The notes: generated by a model not told the origin, from the sequence alone. DNA of 64,000 nucleotides from Geodermatophilus siccatus (GCF_900103785.1 NZ_FNHE01000002.1:62001-126000); one strand, 5' to 3'; counted from the first letter of the stretch, positions 42,220 through 50,916 are shown. Numbers and translations are program-made.

Positions 42220-42252
42220 TTGACACTCGATAGGTAGTTCTCGACACTCGAT
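42220..42252 (+). promoter_or_regulatory. Promoter with 21-base-spaced direct repeats (DUF2975-XRE operon)
   Basis: TTGACA (42220-42225) and GACACT (42243-42248) are 17 bases apart, and the GTG start follows after 6 bases, so the mRNA should be leaderless. GACACTCGAT occurs twice, at 42222-42231 and 42243-42252, exactly 21 bases apart (two helical turns), overlapping both promoter boxes. This suits autorepression by the XRE protein of the operon. Confidence 0.65.
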
Positions 42253-42254
42253 GC

Positions 42255-42734
42255 GTGACGACGACGCGCCGGGTGGTCGGCCCGCTCAGGTTCCTGCTCG
42301 CGGTGGCGTTCGCCGCCCTGGTGCTGGCACAGGTGCTCTTCCTGCCGGCGCTGTCCCGGGCGATGGCGGAGGACTCGCCGGAGCTGGCGCACCTGCGGTG
42401 GCCGACGCTCGTGGTCGCGGTCCTGGGGCTGGGCTGCGTCCAGGTCGTCATCGTGTGCACCTGGAAGCTGCTCACCCTGGTCGAGGACGACCGCATCTTC
42501 AGTGCGGCGTCCATGGTCTGGGTGGACGCGATCGTGGCGGCGATCGCCGCCGCGGAGCTCCTCCTGCTCGGCACGTTCGTCTGGTCCCTCGTGGCCGTGG
42601 GCCTCCCGGGCCCGCCGGTCGTGCTCCTGCTGGTGCTGGTGGCCGGGGCCGTGGTCGGGCTGCTCGTGGTGGTGATGCGGGCGCTGCTGCGCCAGGCCAC
42701 GACGCTGCGGACGGACATGGAAGCGGTCATCTGA
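42255..42734 (+). CDS. DUF2975 family membrane protein
   Basis: This 159-residue protein has four hydrophobic helices (residues about 12-32, 52-75, 90-112 and 118-140) and matches the DUF2975 layout, a family found beside small Cro-like regulators in many Gram-positive bacteria. Between helices 2 and 3 the loop VEDDRIFSAASMVWVD is a family feature. Function is unknown; a membrane partner for the XRE regulator is commonly supposed. The GTG at 42255 has no ribosome binding site. Its TGA overlaps the ATG of the next gene (TGATG arrangement). Confidence 0.8.
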   Translation: MTTTRRVVGPLRFLLAVAFAALVLAQVLFLPALSRAMAEDSPELAHLRWPTLVVAVLGLGCVQVVIVCTWKLLTLVEDDRIFSAASMVWVDAIVAAIAAAELLLLGTFVWSLVAVGLPGPPVVLLLVLVAGAVVGLLVVVMRALLRQATTLRTDMEAVI

Positions 42735-42979
42735 TGCCGATCGTCGTGCGCATCGACGTCGAGCTGGCCAAGCGCAAGATGAGCGTGGGGGAGTTCGCCG
42801 ACCGGGTCGGGCTCACGCCGGCGAACGTCGCGGTGCTGAAGAACGGCCGGGCCAAGGCCGTCCGGTTCAGCACGCTGGAGGCCATGTGCCGGGTGCTCGG
42901 CTGCCAGCCCGGCGACCTGCTCGAGTGGGTCCCCGACGAGCACGAGGCCCCGCACGCCGCCCACGGGGCCCGCCGGTGA
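42734..42979 (+). CDS. Small Cro/CI-type (XRE) regulator
   Basis: This 81-residue protein is essentially one helix-turn-helix domain of the HTH_26 (YozG-like) class: LAKRKMSVGEFADRVGLTPANVAVLKNGRAKAVRFSTL (motif cited by its ends) with CRVLGCQPGDLLEWVPDE closing the domain. It is translationally coupled to the DUF2975 gene and, by a GTGA overlap, to the flavoprotein gene downstream. The direct repeats over the operon promoter are its likely operators. Confidence 0.85.
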   Translation: MPIVVRIDVELAKRKMSVGEFADRVGLTPANVAVLKNGRAKAVRFSTLEAMCRVLGCQPGDLLEWVPDEHEAPHAAHGARR

Positions 42980-44091
42980 GGGACGACGCCGACGTCCTCG
43001 TCGTGGGGGCCGGCCTGGCCGGGCTGCACACGGCCACGCTGCTCGCCCGCCAGGGGCACGAGGTGCTCCTGGCCGAACGGCGACCCGGGCTCACCGGCGC
43101 GATCCGGACCACGGGGATCTTCGTCCGCAAGACGCTCGACGACTTCCCGCTGCCCCCGGAGCACCTCGGCCCGCCGATCCGGCGCGTGGTCCTCCACCCC
43201 CCGGGACGCGGCCGTCCGGTGACCCTGGAGAGCGAGCGCGACGAGTACCGCGTGGGCGACATGGGCCCGCTGTACGCGGCGGCGGCCCGCGCCGCGGCCG
43301 ACACCGGCGTCCGCATGGCGCTGGGCACCCGCTACGAGGGACGGCGGGACGGCGCGCACCTCCTGACCGGCCCGGACGGGCCGACCCGGGTGCGGGCGCG
43401 GTTCGTCGTCGGCGCGGACGGCGCCCGCTCGCGCGTGGCCCGCGACCTCGGGCTGGACCGCAACCGGCACCTGCTGGTCGGCGCCGAGGAGGTCTTCGCG
43501 ATCCCGCGCGGCACGGCGCCGCCCACGTTCCACTGCGTGCTCGACCCCTCCCTGGCGCCCGGCTACCTGGCCTGGGTGGTCAACGACGGGCGGCACGCCC
43601 ACGTCGGCGTCGCCGGCTACGCCGACCGCTTCCCCGACGGCATGCGACGGGCGCTGGACCGGTTCGGCGCCTCGGCGCCCGGGCTGCCCGACGCCGACCG
43701 TCCCGGGGAGGTCGAGCGGCGGGGCGGCCCGATCCCCGTCGGGGGCCTGCTGCGCCGGATCAGCGGTCCCGGCGGGCTGCTCGTCGGGGACGCGGCGGGT
43801 GCGGTCTCCCCGCTCACCGCCGGCGGCCTCGACCCGTGCCTGCGCCTGTCGGTGCACGCGGCCGACGTCCTCGACGACGCGCTGCGCAGCGGGCGGCCGG
43901 ACGCGCTCGAGCGGTACGACGGTGCCGCGCTGCGCGCCCGCTTCCGGGGGCGGCTCGCGCTGCGCAGGGGACTGGCCCAGGTGCGCACGCCGGCCGTCGC
44001 CGCGGCCGCGTTCACCCTGCTGCGCACGCCGGTCGGGCGCGCGGCGGCCCGCCGCATCCTCTTCGGCGACCGGTCCTTCCCCGCTCCCTGA
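42976..44091 (+). CDS. FAD-dependent oxidoreductase, geranylgeranyl reductase family
   Basis: This 371-residue flavoprotein has the FAD motif VLVVGAGLAGLHTATLLARQG at residues 7-27 (shown to limit), the DG-like GADGARSRVARDLG, and the GD segment LLVGDAAGAVSPLTAGGLDP, typical of geranylgeranyl reductase-like enzymes that saturate isoprenoid chains. Other members halogenate or hydroxylate small molecules. A conserved arginine-rich C-terminal region (LRRGLAQVRTP) follows. The GTG at 42976 overlaps the XRE stop by 4 bases. Its tie to a DUF2975-XRE pair is unusual; it may act on membrane lipids or quinones. Confidence 0.75.
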   Translation: MRDDADVLVVGAGLAGLHTATLLARQGHEVLLAERRPGLTGAIRTTGIFVRKTLDDFPLPPEHLGPPIRRVVLHPPGRGRPVTLESERDEYRVGDMGPLYAAAARAAADTGVRMALGTRYEGRRDGAHLLTGPDGPTRVRARFVVGADGARSRVARDLGLDRNRHLLVGAEEVFAIPRGTAPPTFHCVLDPSLAPGYLAWVVNDGRHAHVGVAGYADRFPDGMRRALDRFGASAPGLPDADRPGEVERRGGPIPVGGLLRRISGPGGLLVGDAAGAVSPLTAGGLDPCLRLSVHAADVLDDALRSGRPDALERYDGAALRARFRGRLALRRGLAQVRTPAVAAAAFTLLRTPVGRAAARRILFGDRSFPAP

Positions 44092-44155
44092 CCGCCCGGC
44101 CGGGTCGGCGCTCGGCGGAGTCCACGGCAGCGGGCTGGAGGCGCCGGGGGTGGGG

Positions 44156-44896
44156 TCAGCGGTCCGGGTCGTTGGCGGTCACGCAGAAGGGCAGGCCGGC
44201 CGGGTCCTCCAGGGCGACGAACCCGTTGCCGGGCCAGAGCTCCCGCGCGCCCAGCGCCCGTACCCGGGCCACCTCGGCCGCCAGGTCGTCGCTGCCGAGG
44301 TCGAGGTGGGCGCGGGCCCGCAGAGCCCCGTCGTCGTCGCCGAGCCGCTGCACGAGCAGCTGCACCGGGCTCTCGGCACGGTGCACCAGGCGGGCGAACT
44401 CCGGGTCCTCGACCGGCTCGTCGGCCCAGCCCGTCGCCGACCGCCAGAACGCCAGCTCGGCGTCGTACCGCTCCGCGGGGACGTCGACGCAGAGCTGCAC
44501 CAGCCGGCTGCGGTGCCCGCCCGGCCATGCCGTGGCGGCGGGCCGCTGGTGCGGTGAGGACTCGGCGCACACGCAGAAGGGCAGCCCGGCCGGGGAGGTC
44601 ATGACCTGCCACCCGTCCCCGGGGTGTCCGCGGGCCGCACCGAGCCGCTCGAGGCGGGCGGGGTCGACGTCGAGGTCGCCCAGCAGGTCCAGGTGCACCC
44701 GCGGCGCGCCGTCGATGGTCTGCACGTGCAGGTAGGGGGTGCCGGTCGGCGGCGTGAGCGAGGTGAACTCGGGGTGGCCGGGCCACGCCCCGCCCGGGGG
44801 CCAGCCGGTCACCGCCGACCAGAACGCCCGCGTTCCCTCGACGTGCCGGGCGGGCACGTCGACGAAGGCGTGCACCCACGCCACCGGTGTCGGCAC
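44156..44896 (-). CDS. Two-domain VOC/glyoxalase-like protein
   Basis: This 246-residue protein is built of two vicinal-oxygen-chelate repeats, each ending in a similar segment: SPAGLPFCVCAES after the first (about residue 110) and DPAGLPFCVTAND at the C-terminus. The first repeat opens with WVHAFVDVPARH and the second with RLVQLCVDVPAERYDAELAFW. Such tandem VOC proteins bind metals or drugs; some give bleomycin or fosfomycin resistance, others are dehydratases. Metal ligands are incomplete by eye. It converges with the flavoprotein gene, 64 bases away. Function unknown. Confidence 0.75.
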   Translation of the reverse strand: MPTPVAWVHAFVDVPARHVEGTRAFWSAVTGWPPGGAWPGHPEFTSLTPPTGTPYLHVQTIDGAPRVHLDLLGDLDVDPARLERLGAARGHPGDGWQVMTSPAGLPFCVCAESSPHQRPAATAWPGGHRSRLVQLCVDVPAERYDAELAFWRSATGWADEPVEDPEFARLVHRAESPVQLLVQRLGDDDGALRARAHLDLGSDDLAAEVARVRALGARELWPGNGFVALEDPAGLPFCVTANDPDR

Positions 44897-45172
44897 GAGG
44901 GCGAGGTTGGCACATCCGCCGCCGTCGGCACAGCGTGGCGGTGCCGGGTGGCGGGGCGATCCGGAGACCGCGCCGGAGCATGACGCCGGCCCGGGGGACG
45001 CGGCCGTACCCCGCGCGGTGTGCGGGGCCTCACCGCGGCGATCCGCCGGCAGGGCCCGGCGCGCTCATACGGTGGAGACGACGCGCCGGGACGCCGGCCC
45101 GCGGCTCGGGCGCCCATCCCCGAGACCCGACACAGCGGGACGACCGCGTCCCGCGAGACCGAGGACAGCGAC

Positions 45173-45451
45173 ATGCCCCACCCCTCCGCCTCCGACGCAG
45201 CACGGCGGACCCGCCGCCTGGTGCGCGGCCTGGTCCGCGCGCCCCGCGGGAGCGCCCGCCCCGCGGCCGTCGTCCGGTGGGTGGGGCAGCTGGGGCTCCT
45301 GGACTCCTGGTCCCCGGGCAGCCACCGCCTGGGCTCTCCCGCGGCCGCGCGCCGGCAGCTGCGCGACGAGTGGACCCGCTCCGGGGACCTCACCGAGACC
45401 CAGGTCCGCGCTCTGCTGACCCTCGACGAGGCGACGCCCTGGCAGGTCTGA
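45173..45451 (+). CDS. Small protein of unknown function
   Basis: This 92-residue, basic N-terminus protein starts MPHPSASDAARRTRRLVRG and continues with VVRWVGQLGLLDSWSPGSHRL and a C-terminal helix (TETQVRALLTLDEATPWQV). Amino-acid use and third-position GC look real, and GACCGAGGACAGCGAC precedes the ATG. I recognise no family and see no signal peptide or membrane helix. It lies alone, before an amino-acid permease. Confidence 0.6.
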   Translation: MPHPSASDAARRTRRLVRGLVRAPRGSARPAAVVRWVGQLGLLDSWSPGSHRLGSPAAARRQLRDEWTRSGDLTETQVRALLTLDEATPWQV

Positions 45452-45596
45452 CCCTCGTCCCCACGCCGACGCACGTCCCGTGCCGTGGACGTCCCTGTCC
45501 ACGGAACGGCGTCGTTCTGCGGAGCTGCTCGCCATCCCCCATCATTCGTTGCTGACGCCTGGACCCAACCGTCCCGCAGAGCGCGAGGGAGCGGAC

Positions 45597-47123
45597 ATGG
45601 CACACGGACCCGCCGCCGAGGGCGGCCACCTCCAGAAGGGCCTCAAGCAGCGCCACCTCACGATGATCGCCATCGGCGGCGTCATCGGCGCGGGCCTGTT
45701 CGTCGGCTCCGGCGCGGTCATCGGGAGGGTGGGCCCCGCCGCCTTCCTCACCTACGCGATCACCGGTGTCCTGATCGTCATGGTCATGCGGATGCTCGGC
45801 GAGATGGCGGTCGCCAACCCGTCGACGGGGTCCTTCGCGGACTACGCGCGGCAGTCGCTCGGCGGCTGGGCGGGCTTCAGCGTGGGCTGGCTGTACTGGT
45901 ACTTCTGGGTCATCGTCGTCGGCTTCGAGGCCGTGGCCGGGGCGGAGATCCTGCAGCGCTGGCTGCCCGGCGTACCGCTGTGGGTCATGGCGCTCGTCCT
46001 GATGCTGCTGATGACGGCGACCAACCTCTTCTCGGTGGCCTCCTACGGCGAGTTCGAGTACTGGTTCGCCGGGGTCAAGGTCCTCACGATCATGGCCTTC
46101 ATCGCCCTGGGCACGCTCTTCGTCCTGGGGCTGTGGCCGGGCCGCGACCTGGACTTCTCCAACCTCACCGCGAACGGCGGGTTCCTCCCCAACGGCGTCG
46201 GCGCGCTCTTCTCGGGCATCGTCATCGTGATCTTCTCGATGGTCGGTGCGGAGATCGCCACCATCGCCGCGGCCGAGTCCGCCGAACCCGAGCGCGGGAT
46301 CGCGAAGGCGACGAACTCCGTGGTCTTCCGGATCTCGATCTTCTACGTCGGCTCGATCTTCCTGCTGGCCACGATCCTGCCCTGGAACTCCACGGAGCTG
46401 GGTGACTCGCCGTACGTGGCCGCGATGGAGGAGATGGGGATCCCGGCGGCGGCCGAGATCATGAACGCGGTGGTGCTGACCGCCGTCCTGTCGTGCCTGA
46501 ACTCCGGCCTCTACACCGCCTCGCGCATGCTCTTCGTGCTCGCCGCCCGGCACGAGGCCCCGGGCCGGATGCTCTCGATCAACAGGCGGGGGGTGCCCGC
46601 CTGGGCGATCCTGTCGTCCTCGGTGATCGGGTTCCTCTGCGTGGTCGCCGCCTACGTGTCCCCGGACACCGTGTTCCTGTTCCTGCTGAACTCCTCCGGC
46701 GCGATCATCCTGTTCGTCTACCTGCTGATCGCGCTCTCCGAGCTGCGGATGCGGCCGACGATCCCGCCGGAGCGGCTGCGGGTGAAGATGTGGTTCTACC
46801 CGGTCCTCACCCTGCTCACGGCGGCCGCGATCGTCGCGATCCTCGTGCAGATGTTCGTCGATCCGGACACCCGGTCGCAGCTCCTGCTCAGCCTGCTCGC
46901 CTGGGCACTCGTGCTGGTCGCCTACGCCGTCCGGCGCAGGGCGATCGGGGACGCCCACCTGACGGCGGAGGGGACCGCCGCCGAACAGCGTGCGGACCGG
47001 TGGATGCACGAGCACGGTGCCGTGGTCGACACCGAGGTGGACGCCGCCGTGGGGGAGGGGCGGCTCGACCCGAAGGTGGTCCGCCGGATGGACGAGGAGG
47101 GCTACCCGACCGAGGCCCCGTGA
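45597..47123 (+). CDS. APC-family amino acid permease (AAT/GABA permease-like)
   Basis: This 508-residue transporter has 12 helices. The AAT-subfamily signature is seen at KQRHLTMIAIGGVIGAGLFVGSG (residues 18-40, quoted by its parts) and in the conserved VANPSTGSFADYAR loop. It belongs with GABA, phenylalanine or lysine permeases rather than with the permease at 24 kb. A soluble tail of about 55 residues contains TDRWMHE-like ADRWMHEHGAVVDTEVD. The ATG at 45597 follows GCGAGGGAGCGG. It converges with the ThrE-type exporter, 15 bases away. Confidence 0.87.
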   Translation: MAHGPAAEGGHLQKGLKQRHLTMIAIGGVIGAGLFVGSGAVIGRVGPAAFLTYAITGVLIVMVMRMLGEMAVANPSTGSFADYARQSLGGWAGFSVGWLYWYFWVIVVGFEAVAGAEILQRWLPGVPLWVMALVLMLLMTATNLFSVASYGEFEYWFAGVKVLTIMAFIALGTLFVLGLWPGRDLDFSNLTANGGFLPNGVGALFSGIVIVIFSMVGAEIATIAAAESAEPERGIAKATNSVVFRISIFYVGSIFLLATILPWNSTELGDSPYVAAMEEMGIPAAAEIMNAVVLTAVLSCLNSGLYTASRMLFVLAARHEAPGRMLSINRRGVPAWAILSSSVIGFLCVVAAYVSPDTVFLFLLNSSGAIILFVYLLIALSELRMRPTIPPERLRVKMWFYPVLTLLTAAAIVAILVQMFVDPDTRSQLLLSLLAWALVLVAYAVRRRAIGDAHLTAEGTAAEQRADRWMHEHGAVVDTEVDAAVGEGRLDPKVVRRMDEEGYPTEAP

Positions 47124-47138
47124 CCGCGGGACCGGAGG

Positions 47139-48542
47139 TCAGTCGGCGGTCAAGGCCCGACGGCGGACGCGCTCGTCGTACCGGTCCCGCCGCGCACTGA
47201 TCGGCCGGCCGAGGTACTCGCCCAACGTGACACCGGCGGCGAGGGCGAGCCCGATCGCCGCCGCCCCCACCAGCGCGGTCAGCCCACCCTCGATGTCGGC
47301 CTCGACGACGATCGCGAACAGCCCGCGGTAGATCGCCAGCCCCGGCAGCAGCGGGACGATCCCGCACACCGCGACGAGCTGCGGCGGGATCCGGAGCCGG
47401 TCGGTCAGCAGCTCCCCGCAGAACCCGAGGACGACGGCCGCCACCCCGCTGGCGAGCGCCGGCCCGGCACCCAGTCCGCCGGCCGCCCAGGACGTCGTCC
47501 ACGCCAGGGCCCCGGCCACCGCGGCGAGGACGACGGCGCGCGGCCGGGCGTGGCAGGCCAGGGACCAGCCCCCGGCGATCCCGGTCGACGCGGCCAGCCC
47601 GACGGCGAAGGGCACGGTCGAGGGCGAGGCGTCGACGACGTCCATCGGGATCCCGGCCCGCTGGGCGACGTCCAGCACGCCGGCGATGCCCACGACGATG
47701 CCGGCGGTCAGCGTGACCACCTCGAAGGCCCGGGCGGCGGCGGTCACCGGGAAGCCGCTGATCGCGTCCTGGGCGGCGCCGACCAGGGACAGCCCGGCGA
47801 GGAGCACGACGATGCCGGCCGCGACGACCAGCGAGGTGCGCACGTCGACGTCCCAGGCGAGCAGGAGGACGGCGACGCCCGTCGCGAGCGCGGCCCCGGC
47901 CGCCTGCTGGAAGAACGAGGGCAGGCTGCGCCGGTTGAGCACGCGCAGCACCTGCTCGATCAGGGCGGTGGTCAGCGCCGCGATGAGGGCCTCCAGCCAC
48001 CCGCCGCCGAGCAGGAACCCGACGGAACCGGCGACGCCGGCCCAGCCCAGCGCGCTCACGGTGCGGCGGTAGGTGGAGGGTGCCGACACGATGCCATCGA
48101 GCCTGCGGTGCGCCTCCTCGACGTCCAGGCCGCCCCCGCCGACCGCGCGGGCCAGCGCGGTGATCCCCTGCAGGCGGGTGTAGTCCGTCCGGCTCGTGCG
48201 CACGGTCCGCATCGCGGTGAGCGGCACCGCGTCCTCGCGGTCGTAGCTGACCGTGATCGACGTGAAGGTCACGTCGACCTGGCAGTGCGCCAGCCCGTAG
48301 CCGGCGGCCACCCGCAGCACCGTCGCGGTCACGTCGGCCGCGGAGGCCCCGACGGCCAGCATCGACGCCCCGATGCGCAGGGCCAGCCCCAGCGCGGCGT
48401 GCGCGGTGAGGTCGTCCATCCCGCCGCGCTGCGCCCGCAGGCCGATCGGCGCGGTCGGTGGGGAGTTCCCCGCGATGGCCTGCCAGGCCCGCTCCGGCAT
48501 GCGTGCGTACGTCGAGAGCCGGGACCGGGCGCGGGTGGACAC
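47139..48542 (-). CDS. Threonine/serine exporter ThrE family protein
   Basis: This 467-residue protein has the ThrE arrangement. A soluble N-terminal DUF1212 domain (ALRIGASMLAVGASAADVTATV, quoted by its start, then TFTSITVSYD) is followed by about 10 membrane helices ending in the second ThrE domain (CGIVPLLPGLAIYRGLF, the exporter signature). It should release threonine, serine or small peptides using the proton gradient. The GTG at 48542 follows a TAGCCT box by 6 bases, so it is probably leaderless; an internal GTG or ATG could shorten the first 40 residues. Neighbours are a permease (convergent) and a LysR gene upstream on the same strand. Confidence 0.87.
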   Translation of the reverse strand: MSTRARSRLSTYARMPERAWQAIAGNSPPTAPIGLRAQRGGMDDLTAHAALGLALRIGASMLAVGASAADVTATVLRVAAGYGLAHCQVDVTFTSITVSYDREDAVPLTAMRTVRTSRTDYTRLQGITALARAVGGGGLDVEEAHRRLDGIVSAPSTYRRTVSALGWAGVAGSVGFLLGGGWLEALIAALTTALIEQVLRVLNRRSLPSFFQQAAGAALATGVAVLLLAWDVDVRTSLVVAAGIVVLLAGLSLVGAAQDAISGFPVTAAARAFEVVTLTAGIVVGIAGVLDVAQRAGIPMDVVDASPSTVPFAVGLAASTGIAGGWSLACHARPRAVVLAAVAGALAWTTSWAAGGLGAGPALASGVAAVVLGFCGELLTDRLRIPPQLVAVCGIVPLLPGLAIYRGLFAIVVEADIEGGLTALVGAAAIGLALAAGVTLGEYLGRPISARRDRYDERVRRRALTAD

Positions 48543-48548
48543 GCTCCC

Positions 48549-48554
48549 AGGCTA
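48549..48554 (-). promoter_or_regulatory. -10 box of a leaderless transcript (ThrE-type gene)
   Basis: TAGCCT on the minus strand lies 6 bases before the GTG at 48542. Confidence 0.45.
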
Positions 48555-48600
48555 GGTCGGCACCGCTCGAGGGGCGGGGGACGACCCTCGCCCCGTCCGC

Positions 48601-49512
48601 TCAGCCGTGGCGGCCGGGCGTCACCGAGGTCCGGACGGCGTCGATGACCGCGCGCACCCCCGGCTGCGGCGCGGGCTCCCGGCGGTGCGCCAGAACCATG
48701 GTCCGCTCCACCCGGTCGGTGAGGGGCACCGTGGCCAGACCCTCCCGGCGCAGCGCGAGCATCAGGTCCGTGACCGGCGCGACGCCGAGGCCGGCGGCGA
48801 CCAGGGACAGCGTCGAGGCGGTGTCGGTCACGACGTGGTCGACGCGGGGCTCGACGTCCAGCCGGCGGCAGGCCAGGCGCACGGCACGGCCGTAGGAGCT
48901 CTGCTCCGGCGGCAGGATCCACGGCTCGTCGGCGAAGTCCCGCAGCGAGGCCGGGCCCTCCGGTGCCGTGCGGCCGGCGGCGGTGGCCATCGCGAACCGC
49001 TCGGTGCCGAGGACGAGCAGCGCCACGTCCCGAGCCCGCGGGATGGGTGCCTGCGGGTAGTCGACGCCGAAGGCGAGGTCGACGCGCCCGGCGGCCACGG
49101 CCGAGGTGGCGTCGTCCACGTCGACCTCCACCGACCGCAGGCGGACGCCGGGGCAGTGCTCGCGCACCCGCAGCAGGGCCCGCGGCAGCAGCGCGGCCGC
49201 CGTCCCGAAGACGCCGATGAGGACCTGCGCCCGCGGGCCCCCGGACAGGCCCGCCAGTGCGAGCTCGGTCTGCCGGGCCAGGGACAGCAGCCCCACGGCG
49301 TGGTCGGCGAGCAGCCGACCGGCGTCGGTGAGCTGCAGGCGGCGCCCGACCTGGGTGAACAACTCGGCCCGGACCGAGCGTCCGAGGGCGGCCATCTGCT
49401 GGGACACCGCACCGGTCGTGTAGCCGAGGGCCGCGGCGGCGGCCGTCATGCTGCCGGTCTCCCGGATCTCGACCAGGGTGCGCAGCTTGACCAGGTCGAG
49501 GCCGGTGTCCAT
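48601..49512 (-). CDS. LysR family transcriptional regulator
   Basis: This 303-residue regulator has an N-terminal winged HTH (LVKLRTLVEIRETGSMTAAAAALGYTTGAVSQQMAALG, cited by its ends) and a periplasmic-binding-like effector domain. It is of the actinobacterial type often seen with ThrE or LysE exporters and amino-acid catabolic genes. The ATG at 49512 lies 6 bases after TAGCGT. It diverges from the FAD oxidoreductase gene with 109 bases between start codons, so it most likely controls that gene and the ALDH7 after it; the ThrE exporter downstream is another candidate target. Confidence 0.88.
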   Translation of the reverse strand: MDTGLDLVKLRTLVEIRETGSMTAAAAALGYTTGAVSQQMAALGRSVRAELFTQVGRRLQLTDAGRLLADHAVGLLSLARQTELALAGLSGGPRAQVLIGVFGTAAALLPRALLRVREHCPGVRLRSVEVDVDDATSAVAAGRVDLAFGVDYPQAPIPRARDVALLVLGTERFAMATAAGRTAPEGPASLRDFADEPWILPPEQSSYGRAVRLACRRLDVEPRVDHVVTDTASTLSLVAAGLGVAPVTDLMLALRREGLATVPLTDRVERTMVLAHRREPAPQPGVRAVIDAVRTSVTPGRHG

Positions 49513-49518
49513 GCAGGA

Positions 49519-49524
49519 ACGCTA
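49519..49524 (-). promoter_or_regulatory. -10 box of a leaderless transcript (LysR gene)
   Basis: TAGCGT on the minus strand lies 6 bases before the ATG at 49512 with no ribosome binding site. Confidence 0.5.
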
Positions 49525-49621
49525 AACGGCGGGGTCGACGAACCGTGGCTGGTGCTGCACGTCGCGGGGCAGCATGATCGCAGCGCACCCGGCACTCGCC
49601 CCGCCTCGAGTGAGGACCGTG

Positions 49622-50788
49622 ATGACCGCTCCCCGGCGCCCACCGCCGTCCTCGGCCTCGGTCGTCGTCATCGGCGGCGGCATCACCGGCCTCAGCTCGG
49701 CCCACGCCCTGGCGCGGGCCGGGGTGCGGGACGTCGTGCTGCTCGACGCCGGCGCCCTCGGGTCCGGCTCGACCTGCAGGGCGGCCGGCGGCGTCCGGGC
49801 GCAGTTCTCCGACCCCGTCAACATCGCCCTCGGCGCACGCAGCCTGGAGACCTTCCGCGACTTCCCCCGGCTGTTCGGTCAGGAGATCGACCTCCAGCAG
49901 GTCGGCTACCTCTTCCTGCTCGACACCCCGGACGACGTCGCCGCCTTCGAGGCCAACGTGGCGCTGCAGAACTCCCTCGGCGTCCCCAGTCGCGTGGTCG
50001 GCGTCGACGAGGCCCGGCGCCTGTCCCCGCTCATCGATCCCGAGGGCCTGCTCGCCGCGGCGTACTCGCCGACCGACGGCCACTGCACGCCGGAGTCCGT
50101 CGTCCTCGGCTATGCCTCGGCCGCCCGCCGGGCCGGCGCCACGCTGCTGCCGCACTGCCCGGTCACCGGGATCGACGTCCGGGACGGCCGGGTCAGCGGC
50201 GTGCGGACCGCGGCCGGGACGATCCGGACCGACGCGGTCGTCTGCGCCGCGGGAGCCTGGTCGGCCGAGGTCGGTTCCTGGGCGGGCGTCGACCTCCCGG
50301 TCACCCCGCTGCGGCGGCAGATCCTGGTCACCGAGCCGGTGCCCGGCCTCGACCCGCACACGCCCTTCACCATCGACTTCGCGACCAGCTTCTACTTCCA
50401 CCGCGAGGGGCCCGGGCTGCTGCTGGGCATGTCCGACCCCGACGAGACCCCGGGCTTCGCGCTGTCCCGGTCCGAGGCCTGGCTGCCCCGTCTCGGGGCG
50501 GCGATCGAGCGGCGCGCGCCGGCGCTCGCCGAGGTCGGCGTCGCCGGCGGCTGGGCCGGGCTGTACGAGATGACCCCGGACCACAACGCCCTCATCGGCC
50601 GCGCCGACACGGTGGAGGGCTTCCTGTACGCGACCGGGTTCTCGGGGCACGGTTTCCTGATGGGGCCGGCCGTGGGCGAGGTCGTGCGCGACCTGTACCT
50701 GGGGCGGGAGCCCTTCGTCGACGTCTCCGGACTCAGCGCCGCACGCTTCACGGGCGCCGACGTCCGGCCCGAGCTGAACATCGTCTGA
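49622..50788 (+). CDS. FAD-dependent amino acid oxidase (DAO family; candidate pipecolate oxidase)
   Basis: This 388-residue flavoprotein shows VVVIGGGITGLSSAHALARAG (FAD loop, N-terminus), the sarcosine-oxidase-like STCRAAGGVRAQF, and the closing TGFSGHGFLMGPAVGEVV. It is related to sarcosine oxidase beta subunits and L-pipecolate oxidases, which oxidise secondary or N-methylated amino acids. The ATG at 49622 follows GAGGACCGTG. The next gene encodes an ALDH7 aminoadipate-semialdehyde dehydrogenase; in Pseudomonas putida an oxidase/dehydrogenase pair of this kind (AmaA/AmaB) degrades L-pipecolate from lysine. The match here is by family and order, not by direct comparison. Confidence 0.8.
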   Translation: MTAPRRPPPSSASVVVIGGGITGLSSAHALARAGVRDVVLLDAGALGSGSTCRAAGGVRAQFSDPVNIALGARSLETFRDFPRLFGQEIDLQQVGYLFLLDTPDDVAAFEANVALQNSLGVPSRVVGVDEARRLSPLIDPEGLLAAAYSPTDGHCTPESVVLGYASAARRAGATLLPHCPVTGIDVRDGRVSGVRTAAGTIRTDAVVCAAGAWSAEVGSWAGVDLPVTPLRRQILVTEPVPGLDPHTPFTIDFATSFYFHREGPGLLLGMSDPDETPGFALSRSEAWLPRLGAAIERRAPALAEVGVAGGWAGLYEMTPDHNALIGRADTVEGFLYATGFSGHGFLMGPAVGEVVRDLYLGREPFVDVSGLSAARFTGADVRPELNIV

Positions 50789-50811
50789 GAGAGGACCACC
50801 GTGCCCCCCAC

Positions 50812-50873
50812 CATGGAAGGACCCCGTCCTCCCCACCCCTCGCAGGCTCGGGGCGGCGCCCTGGACGGGGCCG
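50812..50873 (+). repeat. Intergenic repeat, copy 2
   Basis: The core 50815-50872 reads GGAAGGACCCCGTCC, CACCCCTCGCAGGCTCG and CTGGACGGGGCC in the same order and length as copy 1. It sits between the oxidase and the ALDH7 genes, so it is probably transcribed within the operon. Confidence 0.75.
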
Positions 50874-50916
50874 TGGCGGGACCCTGCACGGCAGCCATCG
50901 ATCCGAGGAGCCGCAC

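Noticed and set aside
42243..42252. GACACTCGAT repeats as the start of a CRISPR array
   Set aside because: Only two short copies exist, with promoter-like spacing and no spacer series or cas genes.
48607..50916. Plus-strand extension in front of the ALDH7 start
   Set aside because: It is antisense to the LysR gene and out of frame with the FAD oxidase; GTG 50917 has a good ribosome binding site.
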